NCBI GenBank assembly: GCA_018401755.1
Contig: JAGYKJ010000002.1
Location: forward strand, 1 to 64,000
Length of the DNA: 64,000 bases
Direction of reading: 5' to 3'
Origin: Litorivicinus sp.
GTDB lineage: Bacteria > Pseudomonadota > Gammaproteobacteria > Pseudomonadales > Litorivicinaceae
Shown here: positions 39,990-47,289 of the stretch, piece by piece
Position numbering within the stretch: position 1 is the stretch's first letter
How the letters are laid out: each line of letters begins with the position of its first letter
Position numbers and translations under genes: made by a program
Notes under the pieces: model-generated
What the model was told of the DNA's origin: nothing
Database searches by the model: none
Seen by the model: only the letters and a program-made list of their open reading frames with translations

Positions 39990-40501
39990 CGCCCTTGAAT
40001 AAGCAACACCGGTTGAGGGATCTCGACTGATTGCCGACAAGACACCGACCCTTGATACATGTACACAGAACACCCAAATCGTTCACCGTGCCATGAACTT
40101 TCTTGTAGCCAGTAGTTTTCGGTGGAGAGCCCAGGAAAAACATTGGGGTTCACCGCAGGACTTTTACAGCTCGGTTCGATAATTGCTTTGACTTCGTTTT
40201 TTGTGGGTAACCGAAACGGCATCCCCACTTTTTCAGAAAAATCACGGGCGAAACTGTCGGCCTCTGAGCGGGTCAGATAGACTGGGTCCCCAAGGCATCG
40301 TTTGCCACGGAAAGTCTGTCCGGCTTTGCATCGATACCACACATTGCCTTGCGCATCAGTTGCAAGGCCCTGATTTGTATCAACGAGGTATTTGCCATAA
40401 TCAGTGGAGTCAAACTGCGTTGTGCAATTGGGAAGATCGATGTTTCGATCGCAGCCAGCGAGGACGAAACAGAGGCCGAGAGTCCACAGGGATGCTCGCA
40501 T
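39986..40501 (-). CDS. DUF1566-like lipoprotein
   Basis: 171-residue predicted lipoprotein; the signal peptide ends in LAGC (Cys at about residue 17). The body has FRLPTKNEVKAII and ENYWLQESSW, resembling the Lcl/DUF1566 C-type-lectin-like fold. Paired cysteines suggest disulfides. Function unknown. It is divergent from motA and may be an envelope component. Confidence 0.72.
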   Translation of the reverse strand: MRASLWTLGLCFVLAGCDRNIDLPNCTTQFDSTDYGKYLVDTNQGLATDAQGNVWYRCKAGQTFRGKRCLGDPVYLTRSEADSFARDFSEKVGMPFRLPTKNEVKAIIEPSCKSPAVNPNVFPGLSTENYWLQESSWHGERFGCSVYMYQGSVSCRQSVEIPQPVLLIQGR

Positions 40502-40573
40502 ACTTTATCCTCCTACAACGTGCTTTGATGTCATTTAGTATATCGGGATTGGCTTGTAAAATTTGAATCAAGG

Positions 40574-40600
40574 TAAATTTTCCATGATTCGGGCCGATAA
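40574..40600 (+). promoter_or_regulatory. Sigma-28 (FliA) promoter of motAB
   Basis: TAAA at 40574-40577, a 15-base spacer and GCCGATAA at 40593-40600 match the flagellar sigma-28 consensus exactly. It lies 49 bases before the motA ATG, as expected for a late (class IV) motility promoter. Confidence 0.88.
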
Positions 40601-40649
40601 GTGTCAAACGGGTTCCGCTTGAGTCAGTGGCTCACAAACGAGGTTAAGC

Positions 40650-41411
40650 ATGGATATCGCAAGTATCATCGGGTTGATTGGGGCATTGGCACTCATCGTC
40701 ATGGCGATGGGCGATCCAACGCCCTTTGTTGACACCCCGTCAATGTTGATTGTACTGGGTGGATCGATCATGGCCACCCTGTATCGGTCGACCTTGCCTG
40801 AGTTTATTGGCTTTGCGAAAGTCTTTGGGAAGGTATTCGGGGGCTACCCTGATAAGCCAGAAGATTTGATTGTTCAACTGGTGGAATTGGCGACGATTGC
40901 CCGAAAAGACGGAATGATTGCGCTCGAAGGCCAAGATATCAAAAACAAGTATATGGCCAAGGCGATCTCCATGCTGGTCGACGGCACGGACGGCAAATTG
41001 ATTCGAGCGTCTCTCGAGCGCGAAAATGAGCAGATGAAAAATCGGCATACAGCGGGTGCTAGTTTCTTTGCTGCTTGGGCTGAGATTGCGCCGGCGATGG
41101 GAATGATTGGCACCCTCGTTGGGTTGGTGTTGATGTTGGGGAATATGTCCGATCCAAAATCGATCGGACCCGCGATGGCGGTGGCCTTGTTGACAACGAT
41201 GTATGGGGCCATTTTGGCGAACGTTGTGTTAATTCCTTGCGCAATGAAGCTGAAGACGAAAAGCGACATGGAAGCACTCAATAATGCATTGATTATTGAG
41301 GCTGTCATGTTCATCAATGAAGGTGGTAACCCGCGTGTCATGGGCGATGTCTTGGGATCCTTCCTTGATCCAAAGGCTCGCGAAAGGGCCATGGCTGCTT
41401 CGGCAAGCTGA
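40650..41411 (+). CDS. motA: MotA/PomA, flagellar stator subunit
   Basis: Inner-membrane stator protein that with MotB forms the ion channel powering flagellar rotation. It has four hydrophobic segments (near residues 3-22, 30-48, 145-170, 180-202). The charged cytoplasmic loop includes ASLERENEQMKNRH, and the conserved Pro-containing segment PAMGMIGTLVGLV is present. At 253 residues it is PomA-like, suggesting a sodium-driven motor, but ion choice is inference. motB follows 12 bases later. Confidence 0.94.
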   Translation: MDIASIIGLIGALALIVMAMGDPTPFVDTPSMLIVLGGSIMATLYRSTLPEFIGFAKVFGKVFGGYPDKPEDLIVQLVELATIARKDGMIALEGQDIKNKYMAKAISMLVDGTDGKLIRASLERENEQMKNRHTAGASFFAAWAEIAPAMGMIGTLVGLVLMLGNMSDPKSIGPAMAVALLTTMYGAILANVVLIPCAMKLKTKSDMEALNNALIIEAVMFINEGGNPRVMGDVLGSFLDPKARERAMAASAS

Positions 41412-41423
41412 GGATAAGTCACA

Positions 41424-42680
41424 ATGGCTGAAGAAACCAAAGGGCCCGACGAGGCTGAACTGGCGGCAGAAGTGGCTGCCGCACCAGTTCCTGCTGCAGT
41501 GGTGCTTGTCGAGGACGAACTGCCACCGGACGATCCGCCGGAGGAAGATCCCCCGCAGAAGTGTGAGGAGTGTGCGCCCTGTAAAAGTGGTGCACCGGCC
41601 TGGATGGCAACCTTTGCGGATATGGCGACGCTATTGATGGCCTTCTTCGTTTTGATCCTTTCGTTTGCTGAGATGAATGTCCCGAAGTACAAGCAGATTT
41701 CTGGGTCCATGCGATCGGCATTCGGTGTACAGCGGTTAGTTCCAACTGTTGAGCCACCCAAAGCGCAAAGTATGATTGCAAAATCGTTCTCACCGGCTGT
41801 ATCGCAACCCACACCAATCCAGACTGTTCAGCAGAAGACGACTGATCAGACCAAAAAGGAAGTGGAACTTCAGACATCGAACAAAACCGAAGATTTTAAA
41901 GACAACGCGGACTTCAGGACGGTCGAGAAGTTACTTGCGAAAGAGATCGCCGAAGGTCAAGTGGAAGTGAAGGTCGAGGATGAAAAGATTGTTGTTGAAC
42001 TGACATCGCCCGCGACCAGTGGTGGTGAAGGAACGACCGATGACGGCCGTGCCCAAGGTGGGCTGGTCTCGCAAGAGACACTCGAGATATTTGCCAAAGT
42101 CGCTGACGCGCAGTCTCAAGTGGCCAGTGAGGTTGCTGTCCGTGACCAGTCAGAGTCGGGGCAGCAAGCGGGCGATCTTGCCCAGAGCGGTCAAGCGCAG
42201 GGCGGAACTGGCGGATCGAATAGTGAGGAGCAGCTCCAAGATAAACTCGAACAAATTCGGATGGAGCTGTCTGACGATATTGCAAAAGGCTTGGCTGAGG
42301 TGGAGCGTGAGGGGGACAAAATTATTGTTCGCCTGGCTGAACAAGGATCGTTCCGGTCAGGGTTTGCCGATCTGCAGCCTGCGTTCTTGCCCTTATTGGA
42401 TCGTGTTGGCAGTGCGGTGGCGCAAACCAACGGGACGGTGACCATTGCTGGGCACACGGACAGTGTTCCAATTGCCTTCAGTGAACGCTTCCAATCTAAC
42501 TGGGATTTATCAGCGGCCCGCTCAGCGGCTGTGGCAGACTATCTGCTTGGAAATACCGAGTTGCAACAAGGAAGAGTCACTGTTGTTGGATACGCAGATA
42601 CAAAACCTTTGGATAGTAATGACACGGCCGCAGGTCGTTCGCGTAATCGGCGGATTGAAGTCATTGTTGACGGGGGTTAG
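41424..42680 (+). CDS. motB: MotB/PomB-like stator subunit with enlarged periplasmic linker
   Basis: Peptidoglycan-anchored stator partner of MotA. Residues 1-56 are acidic and end in CEECAPC; the single transmembrane helix (61-83) carries the ion-binding Asp66 in FADMATLL. The OmpA-like peptidoglycan domain is at about 315-415 (IAGHTDSVP, NWDLSAARS, RNRRIEV). At 418 residues it is about 100 longer than usual MotB/PomB. The extra length follows from what looks like a repeat: LLAKEIAEGQVEVKVEDEKI (170-189) resembles ELSDDIAKGLAEVEREGDKI (281-300), separated by a Gln/Gly/Ser-rich stretch. Confidence 0.92.
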   Translation: MAEETKGPDEAELAAEVAAAPVPAAVVLVEDELPPDDPPEEDPPQKCEECAPCKSGAPAWMATFADMATLLMAFFVLILSFAEMNVPKYKQISGSMRSAFGVQRLVPTVEPPKAQSMIAKSFSPAVSQPTPIQTVQQKTTDQTKKEVELQTSNKTEDFKDNADFRTVEKLLAKEIAEGQVEVKVEDEKIVVELTSPATSGGEGTTDDGRAQGGLVSQETLEIFAKVADAQSQVASEVAVRDQSESGQQAGDLAQSGQAQGGTGGSNSEEQLQDKLEQIRMELSDDIAKGLAEVEREGDKIIVRLAEQGSFRSGFADLQPAFLPLLDRVGSAVAQTNGTVTIAGHTDSVPIAFSERFQSNWDLSAARSAAVADYLLGNTELQQGRVTVVGYADTKPLDSNDTAAGRSRNRRIEVIVDGG

Positions 42681-43377
42681 GCGGGTACTCGCGTGCACCG
42701 TACTCGTCGCTAGCACGCTGAGTTTTTCCGCCGAGACAACCGTAGAACCTGGGGTTCGTGCACTGGAGCGTGGCCATTATTCAACGGCCATGCGCTCCTG
42801 GTTACCGCTTGCACGAGAAGGACTCGCAGAAGCTCAGAATAATGTGGGCCTCATGTATGAGCGGGGGCTCGGCGTGACGCAAAATTATCCGGATGCGATG
42901 AATTGGTACCGACAAGCGGCCGATCAGGGATTGGCTGAGGCCAATTTGAACCTTGGCCTGTTGTATTACTCCGGGTACGGCACTCAAGTCAATGACAGAG
43001 AGGCATTTCGTCGCTTTCGAGCTGCCGCAGCTGAGAAACTCGCTGAAGCGCAATACATGCTTGGTCTGATGCACTATGCAGGACGTGGAACCGCGCAAAG
43101 CTTTATCGAAGCCTATCGAGGGTTTTTGGATGCAGCAAAGCAAGGCTACCCCGAAGCACAGTATATGTTGTCCTATCTTCTTCTGTCCGGTGATCTTGGA
43201 AAGATGCAACCAGACGCGTCTTACGTGTGGTCAAAAATCGCGAAAGATCAGGGATTTGCGGATGCCGAAGAGCTGAATTATCTGGCGACCCTTGAGTTGA
43301 ACGAGAGTGCGATCCAGGCCGCTGAGGCTGTTGCGATTCAATGCGCTACCTCGAATTATCAAAATTGTCCGGAATAA
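42667..43377 (+). CDS. Sel1-repeat periplasmic protein
   Basis: Tetratricopeptide-like Sel1-repeat protein with at least four repeats (AEAQNNVGLMYERGLG, AEANLNLGLLYYSGYG, AEAQYMLGLMHYAGRG, PEAQYMLSYLLLSG). An N-terminal hydrophobic signal (VLACTVLVASTLSFSA) suggests export. The start is uncertain: TTG codons at 42664/42667 sit best before the signal; an ATG at 42619 lies deep in motB. It overlaps the end of motB in another frame. Sel1 proteins are protein-interaction scaffolds; MotX-type stator helpers have this repeat, so a stator-associated role is possible inference. Confidence 0.78.
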   Translation: MTGVRRVLACTVLVASTLSFSAETTVEPGVRALERGHYSTAMRSWLPLAREGLAEAQNNVGLMYERGLGVTQNYPDAMNWYRQAADQGLAEANLNLGLLYYSGYGTQVNDREAFRRFRAAAAEKLAEAQYMLGLMHYAGRGTAQSFIEAYRGFLDAAKQGYPEAQYMLSYLLLSGDLGKMQPDASYVWSKIAKDQGFADAEELNYLATLELNESAIQAAEAVAIQCATSNYQNCPE

Positions 43378-43388
43378 TCCAAAACCGC

Positions 43389-43415
43389 TAAAGAAGTCCG
43401 TCGAGCCACCGATTT
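43389..43415 (+). promoter_or_regulatory. Sigma-28-like promoter before fliS
   Basis: TAAA at 43389-43392, a 15-base spacer and ACCGATTT at 43408-43415 resemble the sigma-28 consensus (GCCGATAA) with three mismatches in the -10. It lies about 38 bases before the fliS start. Less certain than the motA promoter. Confidence 0.5.
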
Positions 43416-43453
43416 ATGTCTTACAACAAGATGTGAACCGAAGGGGATTCTTC

Positions 43454-43870
43454 ATGGCACTTCGCAACAAAGCGCTCGAAAGTTACGGTGAAGTCAGCGT
43501 TCGAGCTGGCACCGCGTACGCAGACAGCGTGCAACTGATTCAAATGCTGTTTGACGGTTTGATTGATTCTCTGGCCACGGCTGAAGGACAAATTGAGCGC
43601 AATGAGATCCAAGAAAAGGGAGACTCACTGTCCCGTGCAATCCGCATCGTCTTAGGTCTTCAAGGCTCTCTCGATTACGAGCGTGGTGGCGAAATCGCAA
43701 CCAACCTTGGCGATCTCTACGACTACTGCACGCGTCGGTTACTGCATGCCAACCTCCGAAACGACATCGATGCAGTGCGCGAAGTCAATCGCTTGATGAG
43801 CGAGATTCGTGATGCCTGGCAACAGGTTCCCGAGTTATTGGCACAGCGTCCGATGGCTCAGGTGAGTTAA
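43454..43870 (+). CDS. fliS: FliS, flagellin export chaperone
   Basis: Cytoplasmic chaperone that binds the flagellin C terminus and prevents early polymerisation. The ATG at 43454 has AAGGGG seven bases upstream and gives 138 residues. The helical pattern SYGEVSVRAGTAYADSVQLI, LFDGLIDSLATAEGQ and LGDLYDYCTRRLLHANL is typical of FliS. The frame is open upstream but that part is not FliS-like. No flagellin or fliD gene lies in this window. Confidence 0.9.
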   Translation: MALRNKALESYGEVSVRAGTAYADSVQLIQMLFDGLIDSLATAEGQIERNEIQEKGDSLSRAIRIVLGLQGSLDYERGGEIATNLGDLYDYCTRRLLHANLRNDIDAVREVNRLMSEIRDAWQQVPELLAQRPMAQVS

Positions 43871-44155
43871 GTGCAGATGGACACTCAGTCGATCACCGCG
43901 GGAATGCATACGGCCGTAATGCCTGAGTTACAGGGGCCATTTCGTGGTCCTCTGTTCAAAGAGCTGTTTGGTGAATTCCCGGATATTGAGTCGGCTGACC
44001 AGCCTGTTCGACTGGAGTCTTCGGTGCGCTCAGGACTGTATGCGCATACAACAGACGTACAGTCATTGGAGCAGTTTCTCGGGCTGAAGGAGTTGCCCAC
44101 CCGGCAGGGCTCTGCCTACCATCACAAACAATACATACAACATTTGCCAGACTAA
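43871..44155 (+). CDS. Small orphan protein between fliS and fleQ
   Basis: 94-residue protein starting with GTG immediately after the fliS stop. I do not recognise it. It lacks membrane segments and is not obviously FliT/FleP-like, although that is the gene found at this position in Pseudomonas-type clusters. The C terminus is rich in His and Gln. Confidence 0.55.
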   Translation: MQMDTQSITAGMHTAVMPELQGPFRGPLFKELFGEFPDIESADQPVRLESSVRSGLYAHTTDVQSLEQFLGLKELPTRQGSAYHHKQYIQHLPD

Positions 44156-44164
44156 ATCTGGCAA
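44144..44164 (+). repeat. Inverted repeat at end of the orphan gene
   Basis: TTGCCAGA, a five-base loop and TCTGGCAA form a perfect 8-base stem that includes the stop codon of the orphan gene. There is no following T run. It may act as a weak terminator or mRNA 3' end before fleQ. Confidence 0.4.
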
Positions 44165-44252
44165 TCTTGCCGGATGAATTGACCTGCGATCGCAGATGCC
44201 CTAGGTTTTACTAGTCGACATCTGACAGTTCATAAGGAAAGTTGAGTACGGT

Positions 44253-45323
44253 ATGGCTCTTGATCAAATTATTGGCTCAAGTCGTGCCGCCTCTGAATTA
44301 CGTGGATTGATTCGCCAAGCGGCCCAGTCTGACGCCAGCGTGCTGATTCTCGGTGAAAGTGGAACTGGTAAAGAACTGGTTGCTCAAGCACTTCACAGCC
44401 TATCCAACCGCCATAAATCTGCCTTCGTCCCGGTCAACTGTGGTGCCATTCCCAAAGACTTACTTGAGTCCGAATTGTTTGGTCACAAGAAGGGCGCCTT
44501 TACTGGCGCGATCTCTGATCGCGTTGGGCGGTTCGAGTTGGCGCATAAGGGCTCGCTGTTTCTCGATGAAATTGGGGATATGCCACTGGAAACACAGGTC
44601 AAGCTACTTCGGGTACTCCAGGAGCGCTCGATTGATCCCATTGGTTCGACCCGTTCAGTGAGCGTCGATGTTCGAGTTGTCGCGGCAACACACCGTGATC
44701 TTGAAGTTCGGATGGAAAATGGCGAGTTTCGTGACGACCTGTTTTACCGTCTCAATGTCATTCCAATCATTTTGCCGGCGCTGCGTGAACGTGCGCATGA
44801 CATTCCTGAGTTGATTATTCATTTCTTGAAAAAGTTCGCCGTTGACGGCGAGGCATCAAGCTTCGATTCGAGTCTCATGAAGGCGCTATGCGAGTATCGT
44901 TGGCCGGGAAATATCCGAGAACTCGTGAATGTCATTCAGCGATTGTCATGCTTTTATCCAAAGCAGCGCGTGTCACTCGCTCGGATTCCGTCAAGCCTGT
45001 TGCCACGCGATGTGGCGGCGAAGGGCGCGGCAACGGCACACGTCTTTAACGAAGGGAATCCGATTCAAGAGCAGTTTGATTTTGCGCTGTTGGACGATGA
45101 GGGTGGTCTTGATCCGGTGGAAGAGACCATCATGCTTGCGCAGGGGTACAGCTCAATGCCGGCACGCGGTGTGCATCTCCGTGACCATTTGGCAGAGATT
45201 GAGAAAACATTAATTCAGCAAGCGTTGACAAAGGCCGGTGGTAACGTCTCCCAATCGGCCAGGATCCTCAACGTACAGCGCACGACACTGATTGAAAAGA
45301 TCAATAAATATCAATTGATCTAG
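44253..45323 (+). CDS. fleQ: FleQ-like sigma-54 activator lacking its N-terminal domain
   Basis: Enhancer-binding protein expected to be the top activator of flagellar genes. The AAA+ domain starts almost at residue 1: Walker A GESGTGKE (34-41), the sigma-54 contact loop GAFTGA (81-86), Walker B LFLDE (102-106). The C-terminal Fis-type helix-turn-helix ends in [14 protein letters not shown], close to FleQ/FlrA. FleQ is normally about 490 residues with an N-terminal receiver-like domain and an LFRS motif just before the AAA+ part that is involved in c-di-GMP binding; both are missing in these 356 residues. No such domain is visible upstream in any frame. Confidence 0.82.
   Translation: MALDQIIGSSRAASELRGLIRQAAQSDASVLILGESGTGKELVAQALHSLSNRHKSAFVPVNCGAIPKDLLESELFGHKKGAFTGAISDRVGRFELAHKGSLFLDEIGDMPLETQVKLLRVLQERSIDPIGSTRSVSVDVRVVAATHRDLEVRMENGEFRDDLFYRLNVIPIILPALRERAHDIPELIIHFLKKFAVDGEASSFDSSLMKALCEYRWPGNIRELVNVIQRLSCFYPKQRVSLARIPSSLLPRDVAAKGAATAHVFNEGNPIQEQFDFALLDDEGGLDPVEETIMLAQGYSSMPARGVHLRDHLAEIEKTLIQQALTKAGGNVSQSARILNVQRTTLIEKINKYQLI
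45299..45320 (+). promoter_or_regulatory. FleQ-box-like palindrome upstream of the sigma-54 promoter
   Basis: GATCAAT and ATTGATC form a 7-base inverted repeat around eight bases. The left part contains TCAATAAAT, identical to nine bases of the FleQ consensus as I recall it (GTCAATAAATTGAC). It lies about 100 bases upstream of the -24 element, a normal enhancer distance, but inside the last codons of the fleQ-like gene. Confidence 0.4.
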
Positions 45324-45414
45324 GCTGTCGGATTCCCGTCAGCACCAGGCTTTGCCGCTTTGGACCGGCGCTTGCCGGAGGCGGAAATGGCCGTATTCTG
45401 CCGCTTTGCCGGCG

Positions 45415-45431
45415 TTGGCATGCCGCTTGCA
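45415..45431 (+). promoter_or_regulatory. Sigma-54 promoter of the fleR-fliE operon
   Basis: TTGGCATGCCGCTTGCA has the invariant GG (45417-45418) and GC (45429-45430) with the required ten-base interval, matching TGGCAY-N5-TTGCA. Transcription would start near 45442, about 27 bases before the fleR-like TTG start. Confidence 0.85.
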
Positions 45432-45468
45432 GTCCCTTGGATGTGACAAAACCAAGTGGAGCCAAATT

Positions 45469-46920
45469 TTGAAACAAACATCCCGAAACCTCATTGCCTT
45501 GGTCGATCCAAAATGGCCTGCAATGTCCGATATCGAACGTGTGGTGTTGAAGCTTGGATTCGAAACCGCACTGGTCCGTGATACCTCGAGTTTGGGGCCA
45601 TACAGCAAGCGCCTTGCGGCCATCATTATTGATTGCCCGGCAGACCAAAATTTATCGCGTGTCTTACGGACGGTGAAACAGTTCACCGCAGAGGCGCGTG
45701 TCGTTTTCCGAGTGGAGCCCCGCGACGAAGCCTGGATTCAGCGTCAAAACATCGATGCAGGTTACGTGGCGATTGGCCAGATTAATGAGCAGCATTGGCA
45801 GGATGTTCTTCAGGTGATGCCTGAAGTGATCGATACAGACGAGGTGAGTGAGTCTGTCGCTGCCAACTCGGTGCCTGCTCATACGCCGATGGATACTTCG
45901 CAATTTATTTTTATGGATCCCAAGTCTCAGCATCTATTAGCCCTCGCAGAGCGGTTAGCGCGTACTAATGCGGCTGTCTTGCTCAATGGCCCAACCGGGA
46001 CGGGGAAGGAAGTGTTGGCTCGGGTTATTCATGTCCTCTCGCCACGCAGTCAGCAGCCATTTATCGCAATGAACTGTGCAGCGATGCCAGAGCACTTGGT
46101 GGAAGACATGCTTTTTGGTCACGAGAAGGGAGCCTTTACCGGCGCGGCTCGTGAACTCCCAGGTATTTTTGAACAGGGACATGGCGGGACAGTCTTCTTG
46201 GACGAAATTGGTGAAATGCCCATTCAACTGCAAGCAAAGTTACTGCGAGTCATTCAAGAAAAAGAAGTGACACGACTGGGTGGTCGCGCCCCGATACGCC
46301 TTGATTTCCGACTGATTGCTGCGACCAACCGCGATCTCAAAAAAGGAATCGAAGAACGCCAATTCCGGGAAGATTTGTACTATCGGATTAGCGCATTCAA
46401 ATTGCAGATCCCGACATTGTCAGACCGTCCAGGCGATATTCTGCCATTGGCCAAGAGTTTATCTGCCAAGCATGGTAGTCCGCATGTGCAGTTTACCGAT
46501 GCAGCACTCCGACAACTGTTTGCCTACCACTGGCCCGGTAATGTCCGAGAGCTCGATAACGTGATTCAGCGCGCCTTGGTGTTTTCGGAAAACGGCCGTA
46601 TCGATGCGGAACATATCTTGCTAGACGAGCCGATTACCCGGACCGAACCACGTTATACCCCGAGCTACGCCTACCCTGAACAATTTGAGCCTCGTCGAGA
46701 ACTTCCACAGTTCTCGGATGTGCAACCACAGAATGGGACAGATCTCCAAGCGGCGGTGCGTGCCAGTGAACAAGAGGTGATCTTGGAGGCGATTCGATCC
46801 ACCAAGACGCGCGATGAAGCAGCGAAAAAGCTAGGGATCAGTCCACGGACGCTCCGCTACAAGATCGCCAAACTTCGCGATTTTGGGTCAGCCCATGTGT
46901 CGCAATCCAGTTTCGCGTGA
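45469..46920 (+). CDS. fleR: FleR-like sigma-54 activator with degenerate receiver domain
   Basis: Second flagellar enhancer-binding protein, 483 residues from the TTG at 45469, which has GGAG seven bases upstream and lies just after the sigma-54 promoter. The N-terminal domain (about 7-115) has a receiver-like layout. It keeps an Asp in AAIIID but has only one of the early acidic residues and lacks the conserved Lys. The AAA+ domain has GPTGTGKE (about 173) and GAFTGA (about 220); the C terminus has ISPRTLRYKIAKLRDFG as in FleR. No FleS kinase gene is adjacent. fliE follows 10 bases later. Confidence 0.82.
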   Translation: MKQTSRNLIALVDPKWPAMSDIERVVLKLGFETALVRDTSSLGPYSKRLAAIIIDCPADQNLSRVLRTVKQFTAEARVVFRVEPRDEAWIQRQNIDAGYVAIGQINEQHWQDVLQVMPEVIDTDEVSESVAANSVPAHTPMDTSQFIFMDPKSQHLLALAERLARTNAAVLLNGPTGTGKEVLARVIHVLSPRSQQPFIAMNCAAMPEHLVEDMLFGHEKGAFTGAARELPGIFEQGHGGTVFLDEIGEMPIQLQAKLLRVIQEKEVTRLGGRAPIRLDFRLIAATNRDLKKGIEERQFREDLYYRISAFKLQIPTLSDRPGDILPLAKSLSAKHGSPHVQFTDAALRQLFAYHWPGNVRELDNVIQRALVFSENGRIDAEHILLDEPITRTEPRYTPSYAYPEQFEPRRELPQFSDVQPQNGTDLQAAVRASEQEVILEAIRSTKTRDEAAKKLGISPRTLRYKIAKLRDFGSAHVSQSSFA

Positions 46921-46930
46921 GGGGTGAGTC

Positions 46931-47272
46931 ATGATTGATAAAACAGCAGCACTCGGCGCGCAATCGGTCATGGACCAGGTTCGGGCCTACCAAAATAAGG
47001 TTCAGGAGACACGTGTTCCTGAGTTACAGATGGAGACGGCAGGCGTCAATAAGCCGCAATTTAATGATGCGGTACGAGAACTCTTCAACCAGGTGAATCA
47101 GGCGCAAATGGAATCATCCAATCTGCGTGCTGCTTACGAGCGTGGTGAGGACATTCCACTGACGGATGTGGTCATCAGTATGCAGAAGTCTTCGTTGGCC
47201 TTTGAGGCCACGCTGCAGGTCCGTAACAAGGTCCTTAAAGCGTACGAAGACATCATGAATATGCCGGTATAA
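46931..47272 (+). CDS. fliE: FliE, hook-basal body protein
   Basis: Links the MS ring to the proximal rod and is among the first rod proteins exported. It has 113 residues; the C-terminal DVVISMQKSSLAFEATLQVRNKVLKAYEDIM is the family core spread over about residues 78-110. GAGGGG lies seven bases before the ATG. It is the first structural gene of the fliEFGHIJ run. Confidence 0.94.
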   Translation: MIDKTAALGAQSVMDQVRAYQNKVQETRVPELQMETAGVNKPQFNDAVRELFNQVNQAQMESSNLRAAYERGEDIPLTDVVISMQKSSLAFEATLQVRNKVLKAYEDIMNMPV

Positions 47273-47289
47273 CGGAGCGATAGCGCATC

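Noticed and set aside
40874-41812. 312-residue minus-strand open frame across motA and motB
   Set aside because: It mirrors the codon pattern of motA and motB, and its Ser/Gly/Thr runs come from the acidic and Ala-rich coding strand.
45355-45384. GC-rich hairpin after the fleQ-like gene as a terminator
   Set aside because: The stem is imperfect and no T run follows; it overlaps the region of repeated GCCGCTT and may be chance.
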